DNA of 52,652 bases from Tidjanibacter sp. (GTDB lineage Bacteria > Bacteroidota > Bacteroidia > Bacteroidales > Rikenellaceae), in the NCBI GenBank assembly GCA_017648105.1, contig JAGCJH010000076.1, forward strand, positions 1 through 52,652. The letters run 5' to 3'. The first letter of the stretch is position 1; each line of letters opens with the position of its first letter. Positions 25,238 to 34,087 of this stretch are shown here, one piece after another. Under the pieces are notes generated by a model. The model did no database searches. It had not been told where the DNA came from and worked only from the letters and a program-made list of their open reading frames with translations. The position numbers and the translations under genes are program-made.

Positions 25238-25290
25238 GCCCCTAATGCCCTTAAAGATTTTATCCGCAGTACGGTGCGGGATTTTCCCGC
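25238..25290. repeat. Short 9-bp repeat remnant and adjacent GC hairpin
   Basis: CCCCTAATGCCCTTAAAGA at 25240 holds about two units of the 9-bp repeat seen elsewhere. Nearby GCGGG-ATTTT-CCCGC (25276-25290) forms a small perfect hairpin. Confidence 0.5.
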
Positions 25291-25304
25291 TATGTGCGTT
25301 TAAT

Positions 25305-25420
25305 AAAAAAAGGTTGTCATTTAATCAAAATGACAACCTTTTAATCAACTGGGGATAGAAATCACTTCTAACCCAGCTTCTACTAACCTAAAACTACTAA
25401 CCTAAATGAACCTTAAAACT
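25305..25420 (-). ncRNA. Predicted small RNA with own promoter and terminator
   Basis: A canonical promoter on the minus strand (TTTG at 25456-25459, 21 bases, TATCTTTG at 25427-25434) predicts a start near 25420. About 115 bases on, a strong terminator (GGTTGTCATTT/AAATGACAACC with seven T, 25305-25343) ends the transcript. Between them are two copies of TTAGGTTAGTAG and a hairpin built from AGCTGGG..UAGAA and UUCUA..CCCCAGUU. No ATG-started frame is seen inside. The terminator may also serve the upstream rodA-antiporter operon. Family unknown. Confidence 0.6.
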
Positions 25421-25426
25421 TCACTG

Positions 25427-25459
25427 CAAAGATAAGGGGTTTTATCCCAAACTTCCAAA
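25427..25459 (-). promoter_or_regulatory. Promoter of the predicted small RNA
   Basis: TTTG (25456-25459) and TATCTTTG (25427-25434) on the minus strand are separated by 21 bases, a good match to the Bacteroidetes primary promoter. No protein gene starts downstream before the terminator at 25305-25343. Confidence 0.7.
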
Positions 25460-25634
25460 CATATTAAAAATTTTTAATAATAATTTAACATTGAATTTAC
25501 ATTAAACTACCACTTATATCTTTGCAATGTGCTATTTATCAACACCTTAACCCCATTTCAAACTAATAGTAAAAAATTTTAATAAATTTGTGTTAAAATG
25601 GTGACAATCGTCCAAAGCAGCGTAACCCGTTGGA
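25460..25634. other. A/T-rich spacer with plus-strand -7-like boxes
   Basis: This stretch past the antiporter stop codon holds no convincing reading frame. TATCTTTG (25517-25524) and TAAATTTG (about 25581-25588) occur on the plus strand, with no plus-strand gene after them. A transcript from here would run antisense into the antiporter gene. Confidence 0.35.
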
Positions 25635-26594
25635 TTACAGCACAAGGAAAGCGACATAGCAAGCCACCACAATGAGTGCCGAAAGCACCTTAGAGAGGCG
25701 GCTTTTACCTTTCAACGACCAAAGTGTAGCAACCATTGCAATGGCTCCGAAGCCGAGCATTTGTGCCACATTCCCATCCGTAAAGTCGTAAATTGTACCC
25801 TTAAACCAGAGCAGGTCGGCAATCGTGAGGATAATCATATTGAAGAGGCAGCTGCCCACAATATTACCCACAGCAATGTTGTAGTTGCGGAGTCGGAAGA
25901 GCGTTACGGTACTCGACAACTCGGGGAGTGAGGTTGCAACACCAAGGAAGAGCGCACCCGCCAAACCTGCACCCATACCGAGTGAGGTTGCGATGTCATC
26001 GGAGAGATAGGTGAGCCAGATACTCAGACCCACCAAACCCACACTACACAGCACAAAGCGAAAGATGATACCACGCATTGTGAGTGTGGATTCATCGCCC
26101 TTATCCTCTGTTGAGTTCTCACTCTCCTCGCCCGAGAGGTACTTGACACCCAGCGCATAGGCAATCACAATCACAATGGAAGTAACGCTCAGCGAGAGGA
26201 TGTGGAAGTCGAAGAGCTTGGGCAGGAGCATATTGAGCGCAATGGCAGCATAGGTCACAAGGCAGTAGAAAATCACGAAATTGTGACCCTTTGCCAATTT
26301 TGCCGAGTGGCTACTCTTCAAAAAGAGGATGAACATCACAGCCAAAACCACAAGGTTGAAGATATTGCTACCCAAGATGTTACCCATACAGAGGCTGGGC
26401 TTGGAGAGCAGGAGTGTTGCCGAGATACTCGTGAAAAGCTCGGGAAGCGAAGTGACCGCCGAGAGCAGAACACCGCCGAGAAATGCACCCGAGAGGTTGC
26501 TCTTCTGGTCAATCAGGTCGATATACTTAGAAGCTTTGATGGAGAGAAAGACCACCGCAGCCGCCACGAGTAGGTAGAGAATGTATTGTGTCAT
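25635..26594 (-). CDS. Calcium/sodium antiporter (CaCA family, YrbG-like)
   Basis: The 319-residue inner-membrane protein has two homologous halves of about five TM segments each. Each half carries the alpha-repeat signature: SAVTSLPELFTSISA with GNILGSNIFNLVV in the first, GVATSLPELSSTVTLF with GNIVGSCLFNMIIL in the second. Acidic residues in these repeats bind the cation. A short charged loop (SGEESENSTEDKGDES) joins the halves. It exports Ca2+ in exchange for Na+ or H+. It lies 20 bases after rodA and is probably the last gene of the cell-shape operon. Confidence 0.92.
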   Translation of the reverse strand: MTQYILYLLVAAAVVFLSIKASKYIDLIDQKSNLSGAFLGGVLLSAVTSLPELFTSISATLLLSKPSLCMGNILGSNIFNLVVLAVMFILFLKSSHSAKLAKGHNFVIFYCLVTYAAIALNMLLPKLFDFHILSLSVTSIVIVIAYALGVKYLSGEESENSTEDKGDESTLTMRGIIFRFVLCSVGLVGLSIWLTYLSDDIATSLGMGAGLAGALFLGVATSLPELSSTVTLFRLRNYNIAVGNIVGSCLFNMIILTIADLLWFKGTIYDFTDGNVAQMLGFGAIAMVATLWSLKGKSRLSKVLSALIVVACYVAFLVL

Positions 26595-26614
26595 ATTTTT
26601 CTAATTTATGTTTT

Positions 26615-28060
26615 CTAATAGGGTTTATATGTGGCTCCGATTGCGCTATTTTGCGAATCGAGCCTCACGGCAATGAAGAATAGCACCGTGAATGCCAAGA
26701 GCGACGAGCCACCATAGGAGAACATCGGCAGGGGAATACCTATCACGGGCATCAGTCCGATGGTCATACCTATATTTATTATAACGTGGAACAGAAAGAC
26801 TCCCGCCACACCATAGCAATAGACTCTGCGGAAGGGTTCCTGCTGTCGTTCTCCCATCTTCATCAGGCGGATAATGAGCACCGCAAAGAGTGTGAGCACC
26901 ACAACAGCACCCAAAAATCCCCACTCCTCACCAACGGTGCAGAATATGAAGTCGGTACTCTGCTCGGGGATGAAGTCGTACTTGGTCTGCGTACCCTCCA
27001 AAAAGCCCTTACCAGAAAAACCTCCCGAGCCAATGGCTATCTTCGACTGGTGGACATTGTAGCCCCAGCCTCTCAGGTCGCTCTCCAAGCCCAATAGGTC
27101 GAGGATGCGTTTGCGTTGGTGCAGAAGGAGGATATTATTGAACACATAGTCCACCGCCCCGAGGAAGAGGTTGGCTCCGCCATACATCAGCGCAAAGAGG
27201 TAGATGGTCGATAGTTTGTGTCGGTAGGCGTAGAGGAGTGCGGGAATGAGCATCACGAGCGAGGCAGTAAGGAGTGAGCCGTGATAGTCCATACCCCACC
27301 CTGCAAACCACGAAATAGCATAAATAACAAGACTCAGCAGACCAGAGCCGGCAACATAGATTGCACTCTCCTTGGGGTTGCGGTTGGAGAGCAGTTGGCT
27401 CACAACAAAGAGCACAATGAGTGCAATAAGCAGAGCCGTAGGCGAGAGTAAGAATGAGCCCACGAAGAGTCCAACTATGAGGAATATCGCATAATAGACC
27501 CACGAGTTGAGCCCCTCCCTATAAAGCACCACGAGGAACGAGCAATAGACCATAGCCGAGCCCGTGTCGTTCTGCATCAGGATGACCAAGATGGGGACAA
27601 GGAGCAGGGCACCCACACCCACAACTCCTTTGGGATTGTGGAGCGAGAAGTTATACTCACTCATAAACCTCGCCAGTGCCAGTGCCGTAGCAAGTTTCAT
27701 AAACTCGGCAGGCTGGATAGCCACAGGTCCGAGTGCGAGCCACGACTTTGCACCATTGACCTCCTTGCCCACAAACAGCGTGAGCACCAAGACCACAAGC
27801 ATCAATCCATAGAAAGGGTATGCCAGCAGATGGTAGTATATATCATCAATGAGCAGTATGACAATGGCGACAATAGCCGAAATGCCAATCCAGAGGAGCT
27901 GCATACCATACCTCGACGAGAGGGCAAAGCCACCCGTCAGCGCCTCATTATAGACCGCTGCATAGATATTGAGCCAGCCAATGAAGACCAAGAGCACGAA
28001 GACCAAGATGGTCTTCCAATCTATCCTTGTCCAGCCAAGTTTATCGTTTACGCTTCTCAT
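26615..28060 (-). CDS. rodA: Peptidoglycan glycosyltransferase RodA
   Basis: RodA is the SEDS-family glycan polymerase of the elongasome and works with the transpeptidase PBP2. From the ATG at 28060 it has 481 residues (MRSVNDKLGWTRIDWKTILV); an upstream in-frame ATG at 28075 is less likely. It has about ten TM segments. Conserved parts are LGPVAIQPAEFMKLATALALARF, QNDTGSAMVY and the terminal GIPLPMFSYGGSSLLAF. The start overlaps the mrdA stop by 20 bases, implying translational coupling. It is longer than E. coli RodA, with extra residues in the middle, as in other Bacteroidetes. Confidence 0.93.
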   Translation of the reverse strand: MRSVNDKLGWTRIDWKTILVFVLLVFIGWLNIYAAVYNEALTGGFALSSRYGMQLLWIGISAIVAIVILLIDDIYYHLLAYPFYGLMLVVLVLTLFVGKEVNGAKSWLALGPVAIQPAEFMKLATALALARFMSEYNFSLHNPKGVVGVGALLLVPILVILMQNDTGSAMVYCSFLVVLYREGLNSWVYYAIFLIVGLFVGSFLLSPTALLIALIVLFVVSQLLSNRNPKESAIYVAGSGLLSLVIYAISWFAGWGMDYHGSLLTASLVMLIPALLYAYRHKLSTIYLFALMYGGANLFLGAVDYVFNNILLLHQRKRILDLLGLESDLRGWGYNVHQSKIAIGSGGFSGKGFLEGTQTKYDFIPEQSTDFIFCTVGEEWGFLGAVVVLTLFAVLIIRLMKMGERQQEPFRRVYCYGVAGVFLFHVIINIGMTIGLMPVIGIPLPMFSYGGSSLLAFTVLFFIAVRLDSQNSAIGATYKPY

Positions 28061-29867
28061 AGTTGGGATATGCAATCTCCATTTTCTCTATATATTCCAC
28101 AAGTTCGGGGCGCTCGACCTTGCCGTTGATATACTGCTCAATGAGCAGCGAGGCGATAGGTGCCGCCACACTCGAACCGAAACCACCATTCTCCACATAT
28201 ACCGAGATGGCTATCTGTGGGTCTTCCTTAGGCGCAAAGGCGAGGAAGGTGGAGTGATCCTTGCCGTGAGGGTTCTGTGCCGTACCCGTCTTGCCACAGA
28301 TATCCAGACCCTTGACATACGCCACACCTGCCGTACCAATCTCCCTATGCACCGTACCCCACATACCATCAATGATGGGATCGTAGTGTTTGCTCTCCAC
28401 CATTGTGTAGTGGCGCTCATAGAAGCGACTATCGAGCGAGTCACGACCTTCGATGTGTTTCACAACGTGGGGTATGTAGTAGTATCCCCTATTGGCAATC
28501 GTCGCTGCAAGGTTTGCCATCTGCAAGGGGGAGCAACCAAGCTCGCCCTGACCAATAGCCATCGAAATAACCGTCAGCGAGTTCCACTTGGGGTAGTAGT
28601 CATCATAGAAATCTGCCGTAGGAACAAAGCCTCCCCTCTCGGATGCAAAATCGGAGCCGAGTTTCTTGCCGAAGCCAAAGCTCTCCACATACTTAGCCCA
28701 ATTCTCATAACCACCATTGCAGATGCCACCCCTCGAAGGGTTGTCCAAAATATCACGGAAGACATAGCAGAAGTATGCGTTGCAGGAGTTGGCAGTTGCC
28801 TCTTTCAGATTGAGGGGTGAGCGATGGCTGTGACACTTCACACCCCTACCCACCTTATAGCCATTCTCGCAGGGATAGCGACGGGATGCCGTCACAACAC
28901 CCTCCTGCAAGCCTATGAGTCCATTGACCAATTTGAATGTTGAGCCCGGGGGATAGCTCGACATCACCGCACGGTTGAAGAGTGGTTGGCGGGGGTTTTC
29001 GAGCATCTTGACATAGTTGTTACCCCTATCTCTACCCATCAGGTCATCGGGATCGTAGGTGGGGCTACTGACCATCACCAAAATCTCACCCGTCGAAGGC
29101 TCAATGGCAATAACGCTACCCACCTTACCCTTCATAAGCCTCTCGGCAAACTCCTGCAAGGGGGCATCAATGGTTGTTGTGATGGGCGTACCCGCCACTG
29201 GGGCTTTATCGTAGTGACCCTCTTGATAGGAGCCTTTGATTGTTCCCCTTACATCCACAACGCTCACCTTCTCACCCTTCTCACCACGCAAAAGCTCCTC
29301 ATAGGCACTCTCAATGCCCGAGTAGCCTATATAGTCGCCACGAGAGTAGTATGGATTGCGGTCGATAATCTTATCGCTCACCTGACCAATATAGCCAAGC
29401 AGGTTGCCCGCAATCTTTCGGGGGTAGGAGCGCTGGGTGCGGAAGAGAGTGTAGAAACCATCGAAGTTGCCCTCATCGAAGAGGAGTTTTGCCTCCGTAG
29501 TCATCTGGCGCACGACCACCGACGCACGGGAGGAAGAGTAACTCTTTGCACTTCTCAGCGACTTTGCGAGTTGCTCCACGCTCACACCCGCAATTCTTGC
29601 GAGTGCCACCGTATCAAAACCTGTCTTGGGGATATTGCGAGGCACAACCATAAGGTCATACGAAGCGACGCTCTGCGCCAAAAACTCGCCATTGCGGTCG
29701 TAAATCTCTCCCCTCGGGGGGTGTTGCACCTCATAGCGGAGCACATTATTCTCCGCAGCATCACGATAGGAACGGTCGATAATCTGGATATGGAAAAGTC
29801 GCAGACCCAATACCACGAAGAGTCCGATGACAAACCATTTGAGAATATCCGAGCGATGAGATGACAT
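28041..29867 (-). CDS. mrdA: Penicillin-binding protein 2
   Basis: PBP2 cross-links peptidoglycan during cell elongation. The 608-residue protein has an N-terminal TM segment (about 10-25), the pedestal (RYEVQHPPRGEIYDRNGEFLAQS), and the transpeptidase domain. The active-site motifs are PPGSTFKLV (SxxK, near 307), SCNAYF (SxN) and GKTGTAQNP (KTG, near 524). Length is normal. It lies 26 bases after mreD and overlaps rodA. Confidence 0.95.
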   Translation of the reverse strand: MSSHRSDILKWFVIGLFVVLGLRLFHIQIIDRSYRDAAENNVLRYEVQHPPRGEIYDRNGEFLAQSVASYDLMVVPRNIPKTGFDTVALARIAGVSVEQLAKSLRSAKSYSSSRASVVVRQMTTEAKLLFDEGNFDGFYTLFRTQRSYPRKIAGNLLGYIGQVSDKIIDRNPYYSRGDYIGYSGIESAYEELLRGEKGEKVSVVDVRGTIKGSYQEGHYDKAPVAGTPITTTIDAPLQEFAERLMKGKVGSVIAIEPSTGEILVMVSSPTYDPDDLMGRDRGNNYVKMLENPRQPLFNRAVMSSYPPGSTFKLVNGLIGLQEGVVTASRRYPCENGYKVGRGVKCHSHRSPLNLKEATANSCNAYFCYVFRDILDNPSRGGICNGGYENWAKYVESFGFGKKLGSDFASERGGFVPTADFYDDYYPKWNSLTVISMAIGQGELGCSPLQMANLAATIANRGYYYIPHVVKHIEGRDSLDSRFYERHYTMVESKHYDPIIDGMWGTVHREIGTAGVAYVKGLDICGKTGTAQNPHGKDHSTFLAFAPKEDPQIAISVYVENGGFGSSVAAPIASLLIEQYINGKVERPELVEYIEKMEIAYPNYEKRKR

Positions 29868-29893
29868 ATACTAACCTATCCAACCTATCATTT

Positions 29894-30397
29894 TTAGCCC
29901 ACAACCCTTCGGAATAGCCTTGCCGTGAGCACCACGAGTGCCACCGTAATGATGGTCGAGAGAATGATTTTACCAATCGTAAAGAGGGGGTGGCTACCGA
30001 GCGACTCAAAGCCAAAGAAGAGCGTTTGGTGGAGACCTACGAGCATTGTGGCATAGAGGACAAATGAGCGATTGTCGATAGCACCTCCATATGGAATACT
30101 CTCGTGCGCCACATCCTTACCCATTGCGAGGTTCATAGCCACGGGGCGCAGGAAAGCCACAGCCACCGTAGCAATAGTGTTGAGCCCTGCTGTGCCCATA
30201 GACACATCCATTGTCATACCCATAACAATGCCCAGCACCAAGAGCCACAACCTATCCATCTTCACTGGTAGCAACACCAGGAAGACCACATAGTAGAGTG
30301 GCACCACAAGCCCCGAAATCAGGAGATTGTCGAACAGTAGCGCCTGCAACAGCACCACCACCACAAAAAACGCTATATATTCTATTGCTCTTTGCAT
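29894..30397 (-). CDS. mreD: Rod shape-determining protein MreD
   Basis: This 167-residue inner-membrane protein has about five TM segments (IAFFVVVVLLQALLFDNLLI, then LWLLVLGIVMGMTMDVSMG) and the conserved ...DVSMGTAGLNTIATV region of Bacteroidetes MreD. It links MreC to the elongation machinery. Identity rests on topology and its place between mreC and mrdA. Confidence 0.85.
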   Translation of the reverse strand: MQRAIEYIAFFVVVVLLQALLFDNLLISGLVVPLYYVVFLVLLPVKMDRLWLLVLGIVMGMTMDVSMGTAGLNTIATVAVAFLRPVAMNLAMGKDVAHESIPYGGAIDNRSFVLYATMLVGLHQTLFFGFESLGSHPLFTIGKIILSTIITVALVVLTARLFRRVVG

Positions 30398-30410
30398 TCT
30401 TCTTTTTTCT

Positions 30411-30498
30411 TTCTTTGCGACTTTTTTGCAAAAAAATCATTCCTTTTCGCAGCGAGTGCATATCGTGCCGCAGATGCGGTGCGAGATGTGCTCGCTAA
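30411..30498 (-). repeat. mreC-mreD spacer sharing ends with the ftsK-lolA spacer
   Basis: A CTTTTTTGCAAAAAA-type palindrome near the mreD start resembles the leader element at mnmA and lolA. At the other end GCAGATG..GAGATGTGCTCGCTA repeats the sequence next to the ftsK stop. A CCGC-AGAT-GCGG hairpin lies in between. The tandem 9-bp repeats are missing here. Confidence 0.5.
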
Positions 30499-31307
30499 TA
30501 TTTGCTGTGCAAGTCATATAACTCCTCTCCGTCAAGGTATTTGACCAGCAAAACCCTATCCAACTCCGAGAGATCGGCAGCAAGGCGCACCACAAGGTGG
30601 CTATTCATCCTATCTGCCGAGGGCTCAAACTCCTCAACATAGCCGATGACCCTATCGGGTGGGAAGCGGTAGGAGATGGTCGAAACAATCGTATCGCCCA
30701 CCGAGAAGTTCGCATAGTGGGGGATATTTTCGAGCCTCACACGGCGATAGTCGCCACCATCCCACGCAAGGGAGCCCATATAGGCATTATGCACACCCTT
30801 TCCTCCCATCGTGAAGTCCCTATTTGCTACCGACATACACACCGAAAACCTCTCTGAGCAGTCGATGACATAGCCCACAACATATCCCTCGGGGGTGAGC
30901 ACTGCCATATTAGCCTCCACATCATCGCTCAAACCCTTATTTATCGTGAAGAAGTTGTGCTGTGCAAATACCGAGTTTTTCACAACCCTCGCCTCGCCAA
31001 AGAGGTAGGGGGCAATCTCCTCGGAGGTTATGCGCCTGCGGGTAGGCGAGGCGACATATTCGGCAAGTTGCGACTCCAACTCCACAACCCTTGCCGAGAG
31101 CATATCGTTCTCCTTGCGCAACGAGAAATAGTCATCCACATTTCGGAATGTGCCATTGACCCTTCCCGTCACACTATTGGACACAGTGAGCAGTCGAGCC
31201 CTTGTGAAGCTCGTTGCCGAGGTGTAGCGACCGATTGCCAGTATCTCTACAATGATGAAGAGCACGGGCACAGCCATTCGTTTTATCAGCAGAAGAAGTT
31301 TATACAC
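30495..31307 (-). CDS. mreC: Rod shape-determining protein MreC
   Basis: MreC is a bitopic periplasmic scaffold of the elongasome. It has one TM segment (AVPVLFIIVEILAIGRY), a coiled coil (LRKENDMLSARVVELESQLAEYV) and the MreC beta domain (NKGLSDDVEANMAVLTPEGYVVGYVIDCS). I place the start at GTG 31307 (270 residues), which aligns with other Bacteroidetes MreC. No ATG lies upstream in frame: the longest frame opens at TTG 31355, inside a hairpin. GTG 31328 and ATG 31277 are alternatives. Confidence 0.88.
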   Translation of the reverse strand: MYKLLLLIKRMAVPVLFIIVEILAIGRYTSATSFTRARLLTVSNSVTGRVNGTFRNVDDYFSLRKENDMLSARVVELESQLAEYVASPTRRRITSEEIAPYLFGEARVVKNSVFAQHNFFTINKGLSDDVEANMAVLTPEGYVVGYVIDCSERFSVCMSVANRDFTMGGKGVHNAYMGSLAWDGGDYRRVRLENIPHYANFSVGDTIVSTISYRFPPDRVIGYVEEFEPSADRMNSHLVVRLAADLSELDRVLLVKYLDGEELYDLHSKY

Positions 31308-31332
31308 TCTCTCGTTTTGTTTTTTCACAGTG

Positions 31333-31367
31333 TAAGGTCGCCTCTTTGCAAACAAGGGGCAACCTTA
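31333..31367 (-). promoter_or_regulatory. Hairpin in the mreB-mreC spacer
   Basis: TAAGGTTGCCCCTTG pairs with CAAAGAGGCGACCTTA across a short loop (about 14 pairs, one wobble and one mismatch). It has no T run and ends shortly before the candidate mreC start codons. It could set the relative amounts of MreB and MreC by attenuation or by masking initiation. Confidence 0.5.
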
Positions 31368-31430
31368 CCACATTATTAGTCCTTATCAACAACGCAGAAT
31401 TGCACACTTAAATTGTGCCCCACGCCAGCA

Positions 31431-32450
31431 CTACTTCATCAGGAAGGAGAACTTGTCGATATTTTTCAGTGCGATACCAGTACCACGCACAATTGCACGC
31501 AAGGGATCCTCGGCAATCACAAAGGGGATGTTGGTCTTCTCGCTCAGGCGCCTATCAAGACCCTTAATGAGTGCGCCACCACCTGCCAGATAGATACCGT
31601 TCTTCATAATGTCCGAATAGAGTTCGGGGGGTACCATATCGAGCACCTTCATAATGGCAGCATCCACTTTCAGGAGCGACTTTTCGAGCGCATACGCCAC
31701 CTCGCTATACGAGATATTCACGGTCGAGGGAAGCGAAGTGAGCCTATTGGGACCTGTGAAGATGTAGTCTGCGGGGGGATTGTCAATCTCTCGCAACGCA
31801 GCGCCCACCGAGATTTTAATCTCCTCGGCTGTGCGCTCGCCAATCTTCACATTATACTGTTGGAGGATATACTTCTGGATATCCTCGGTAAATACATCAC
31901 CTGCAACATCGATACTCTCACTACATACGATACCACCGAGCGAGATACAAGCAATCTCAGTAGTACCACCACCGATGTCGATAATCATCTGACCCTCGGG
32001 AGCCTCCACATCCAAGCCCGCACCAAGTGCCGCAGCCATAGGCTCGAAGATCATATACACATCACGACCACCAGCGTGCTCGGCGCTCTCCCTAACGGTA
32101 CGAATCTCCACATTGGTAGAGCCCGAGGGGATGCAGATAACCATTTTCAGCGAGGGGCTGAAAAGGTAGCCATTGGTCTTCACCTTCTTAATCATACCAC
32201 GCAACATCTGCTCTGCTGCGTTGAAGTCTGCAATAACACCATCCTTCAAGGGGCGGATGGTCTTGATGTCCTGGTGGGTACGACCGTGCATACGCTGTGC
32301 CTCCTTACCGATAGCCACAACTTTGCCCGTGTGTACATCCACAGCAATGATAGAGGGCTCATCAACAACAACCTTTCCGTTGTGGATAATGAGCGTGTTG
32401 GCGGTACCCAAATCGACAGCCAACTCCTGTGTTAAAGAGAATAAACCCAT
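31431..32450 (-). CDS. mreB: Actin-like cell-shape protein MreB
   Basis: MreB polymerises under the inner membrane and positions the elongasome. The 339-residue protein shows the actin-fold phosphate loops LAVDLGTANTLI and MIIDIGGGTTEIACISLGG, the adenosine motif GIYLAGGGALIKGL, and the MreB-specific IRPLKDGVIADF. Length is typical. It heads the mreBCD-mrdA-rodA operon and has a -7 box TACTTTTG at 32514-32521. Confidence 0.97.
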   Translation of the reverse strand: MGLFSLTQELAVDLGTANTLIIHNGKVVVDEPSIIAVDVHTGKVVAIGKEAQRMHGRTHQDIKTIRPLKDGVIADFNAAEQMLRGMIKKVKTNGYLFSPSLKMVICIPSGSTNVEIRTVRESAEHAGGRDVYMIFEPMAAALGAGLDVEAPEGQMIIDIGGGTTEIACISLGGIVCSESIDVAGDVFTEDIQKYILQQYNVKIGERTAEEIKISVGAALREIDNPPADYIFTGPNRLTSLPSTVNISYSEVAYALEKSLLKVDAAIMKVLDMVPPELYSDIMKNGIYLAGGGALIKGLDRRLSEKTNIPFVIAEDPLRAIVRGTGIALKNIDKFSFLMK

Positions 32451-32513
32451 AGTGCGTCTATTGTTTTTGCTCGCCTTTCAGCGAAGAAAAGATTACATTT
32501 TTGTTCCGGAGTA

Positions 32514-32541
32514 CAAAAGTAAAAAAAATATATTACATTTG
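32514..32541. promoter_or_regulatory. Divergent -7 boxes for mreB and pgi
   Basis: TACTTTTG on the minus strand (32514-32521) faces mreB and TACATTTG on the plus strand (32534-32541) faces pgi. Both fit TAnnTTTG. The -33 regions are A/T-rich without a perfect TTTG. Confidence 0.6.
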
Positions 32542-32594
32542 CACGCAATTTTACGCCAATAGGCAAAGATAATTAGAATAATTTTTTACGAACA

Positions 32595-33935
32595 ATGATT
32601 AGGTTAGATATCAAACACACTTCGTGTGGCACCAGCGAGAGCGAAATCCTCTCGCTCGCAAGCGCCGCAGAGAGCGCAAACTCCCTCCTCCACAATGGCG
32701 AGGGTGCAGGCAACGACTTCCTCGGTTGGGTAAATCTCCCTTCGAGCATCACCGCAGAGGAGATCGACGCAATCAAAACCACCGCAGCACGCCTCGCATC
32801 CAAAGCAGAGGTTATCATCGTAATCGGTATCGGTGGCTCCTACCTCGGCGCTAAGGCAGTGCTCGACGCAATGAGTTCGTCGTTCCACTTCCTCGACAAA
32901 AACCGCAAGAATCCCTACATCCTCTTTGCAGGTAACAACCTCAGCGAGACCTACACCGCAGAGCTTCTCTCGGCAGTGAAGGATTACAGCATCGCAGCAG
33001 TTGTAATCTCCAAGAGTGGAACCACCACCGAGCCCGCAGTCGCTTTCCGTCTTATCAAAGCAGAGATTGAGGCTCGCTATGGTAAAGAGGAGGCAAAAGA
33101 GCGCATCGCAAGCGTTACCGACGCTGCTCGTGGCGCACTCAAAACCCTCTCCACCGCAGAGGGTTACGACACTTTCGTAATTCCCGACAATGTAGGTGGT
33201 CGTTTCTCGGTGCTCACTCCCGTAGGTCTTCTTCCCCTCGCAGCAGCAGGCATTGATATTGCCGAGCTCGTGCGTGGTGCAAAGGATATGGAGGAGGCAA
33301 CTGCCGACACCGTGCCTTACAGCAAAAACATCGCAGCGCAGTATGCAGCAGTACGCAATGCGCTCTATCGCAAAGGTTACAAAATTGAGATTCTCGCATC
33401 CTACGAGCCCCGACTCCAATACATCGCAGAGTGGTGGAAACAGCTCTATGGCGAGAGCGAGGGTAAGGAGCACAAAGGCATCTTCCCCGCAAGCGTAACC
33501 CTCACTGCCGACCTTCACTCGATGGGTCAGTACATTCAGGAGGGCGAGCGCACACTCTTCGAAACCGTAATCAGCGTAAAACAGCCCGAGGGCAATGTTA
33601 CCATCGAGGCAGATGGCGACAACCTCGACGGTCTTAACTTCCTTGCAGGCAAGCGTTTGGATGAGGTGAACAAGATGGCAGAACTTGGCGTAGTTCTCGC
33701 CCACGTTGATGGTGGTGTGCCCAATATCCGCATCGAGCTCCCCGCAATGAACGAGTACTACATTGGCGCACTCCTCTACTTCTTCGAGAAGGCTTGCGGT
33801 ATCAGTGGCTACATTTTGGGTGTCAATCCCTTCAACCAGCCCGGCGTGGAGGCATACAAGAAGAATATGTTTGCACTCCTCGACAAGCCCGGTTATGAGG
33901 AGGCTTCGGCAGCCATCAAAGCAAGGCTGAAATAA
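32595..33935 (+). CDS. pgi: Glucose-6-phosphate isomerase
   Basis: Pgi interconverts glucose 6-phosphate and fructose 6-phosphate in glycolysis. The 446-residue protein is the shorter bacterial form. It has the two SIS-type phosphosugar sites: [13 protein letters not shown], and [16 protein letters not shown] with [22 protein letters not shown]. It also has the late signature [15 protein letters not shown]. Codon use looks strongly biased, as expected for a highly expressed gene. It is a single-gene unit ended by a strong terminator. Confidence 0.96.
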   Translation: MIRLDIKHTSCGTSESEILSLASAAESANSLLHNGEGAGNDFLGWVNLPSSITAEEIDAIKTTAARLASKAEVIIVIGIGGSYLGAKAVLDAMSSSFHFLDKNRKNPYILFAGNNLSETYTAELLSAVKDYSIAAVVISKSGTTTEPAVAFRLIKAEIEARYGKEEAKERIASVTDAARGALKTLSTAEGYDTFVIPDNVGGRFSVLTPVGLLPLAAAGIDIAELVRGAKDMEEATADTVPYSKNIAAQYAAVRNALYRKGYKIEILASYEPRLQYIAEWWKQLYGESEGKEHKGIFPASVTLTADLHSMGQYIQEGERTLFETVISVKQPEGNVTIEADGDNLDGLNFLAGKRLDEVNKMAELGVVLAHVDGGVPNIRIELPAMNEYYIGALLYFFEKACGISGYILGVNPFNQPGVEAYKKNMFALLDKPGYEEASAAIKARLK

Positions 33936-33960
33936 GTTGAAAGCTAAAAGTTGAAAGTTG

Positions 33961-33993
33961 AGAGAGGTTGCAAGTTTGCAACCTCTCTTTTTA
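33961..33993 (+). terminator. Intrinsic terminator of pgi
   Basis: AGAGAGGTTGC/GCAACCTCTCT, a perfect 11-bp stem followed by TTTTTATTT. Just before it stand short degenerate AAGTTGAAAG repeats. Confidence 0.9.
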
Positions 33994-34035
33994 TTTAATA
34001 TTTAACCACCAATCTCTCCTACCCCAACTTAGGAA

Positions 34036-34066
34036 ATATAAAAAGCGGTGCGCCACAGCGCACCGC
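34036..34066 (-). terminator. Intrinsic terminator of rnhA
   Basis: On the minus strand a perfect 9-bp stem GCGGTGCGC/GCGCACCGC with a 4-base loop is followed by TTTTTATATTT. It lies 22 bases past the rnhA stop codon, facing the pgi terminator. Confidence 0.88.
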
Positions 34067-34087
34067 AATACAACTTACAACTCTCAA

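Noticed and set aside
25517-25588. Plus-strand promoters after the antiporter gene
   Set aside because: Only -7-like boxes are seen, -33 boxes are poor, and no plus-strand gene or terminator follows, so I list them only as a weak observation.
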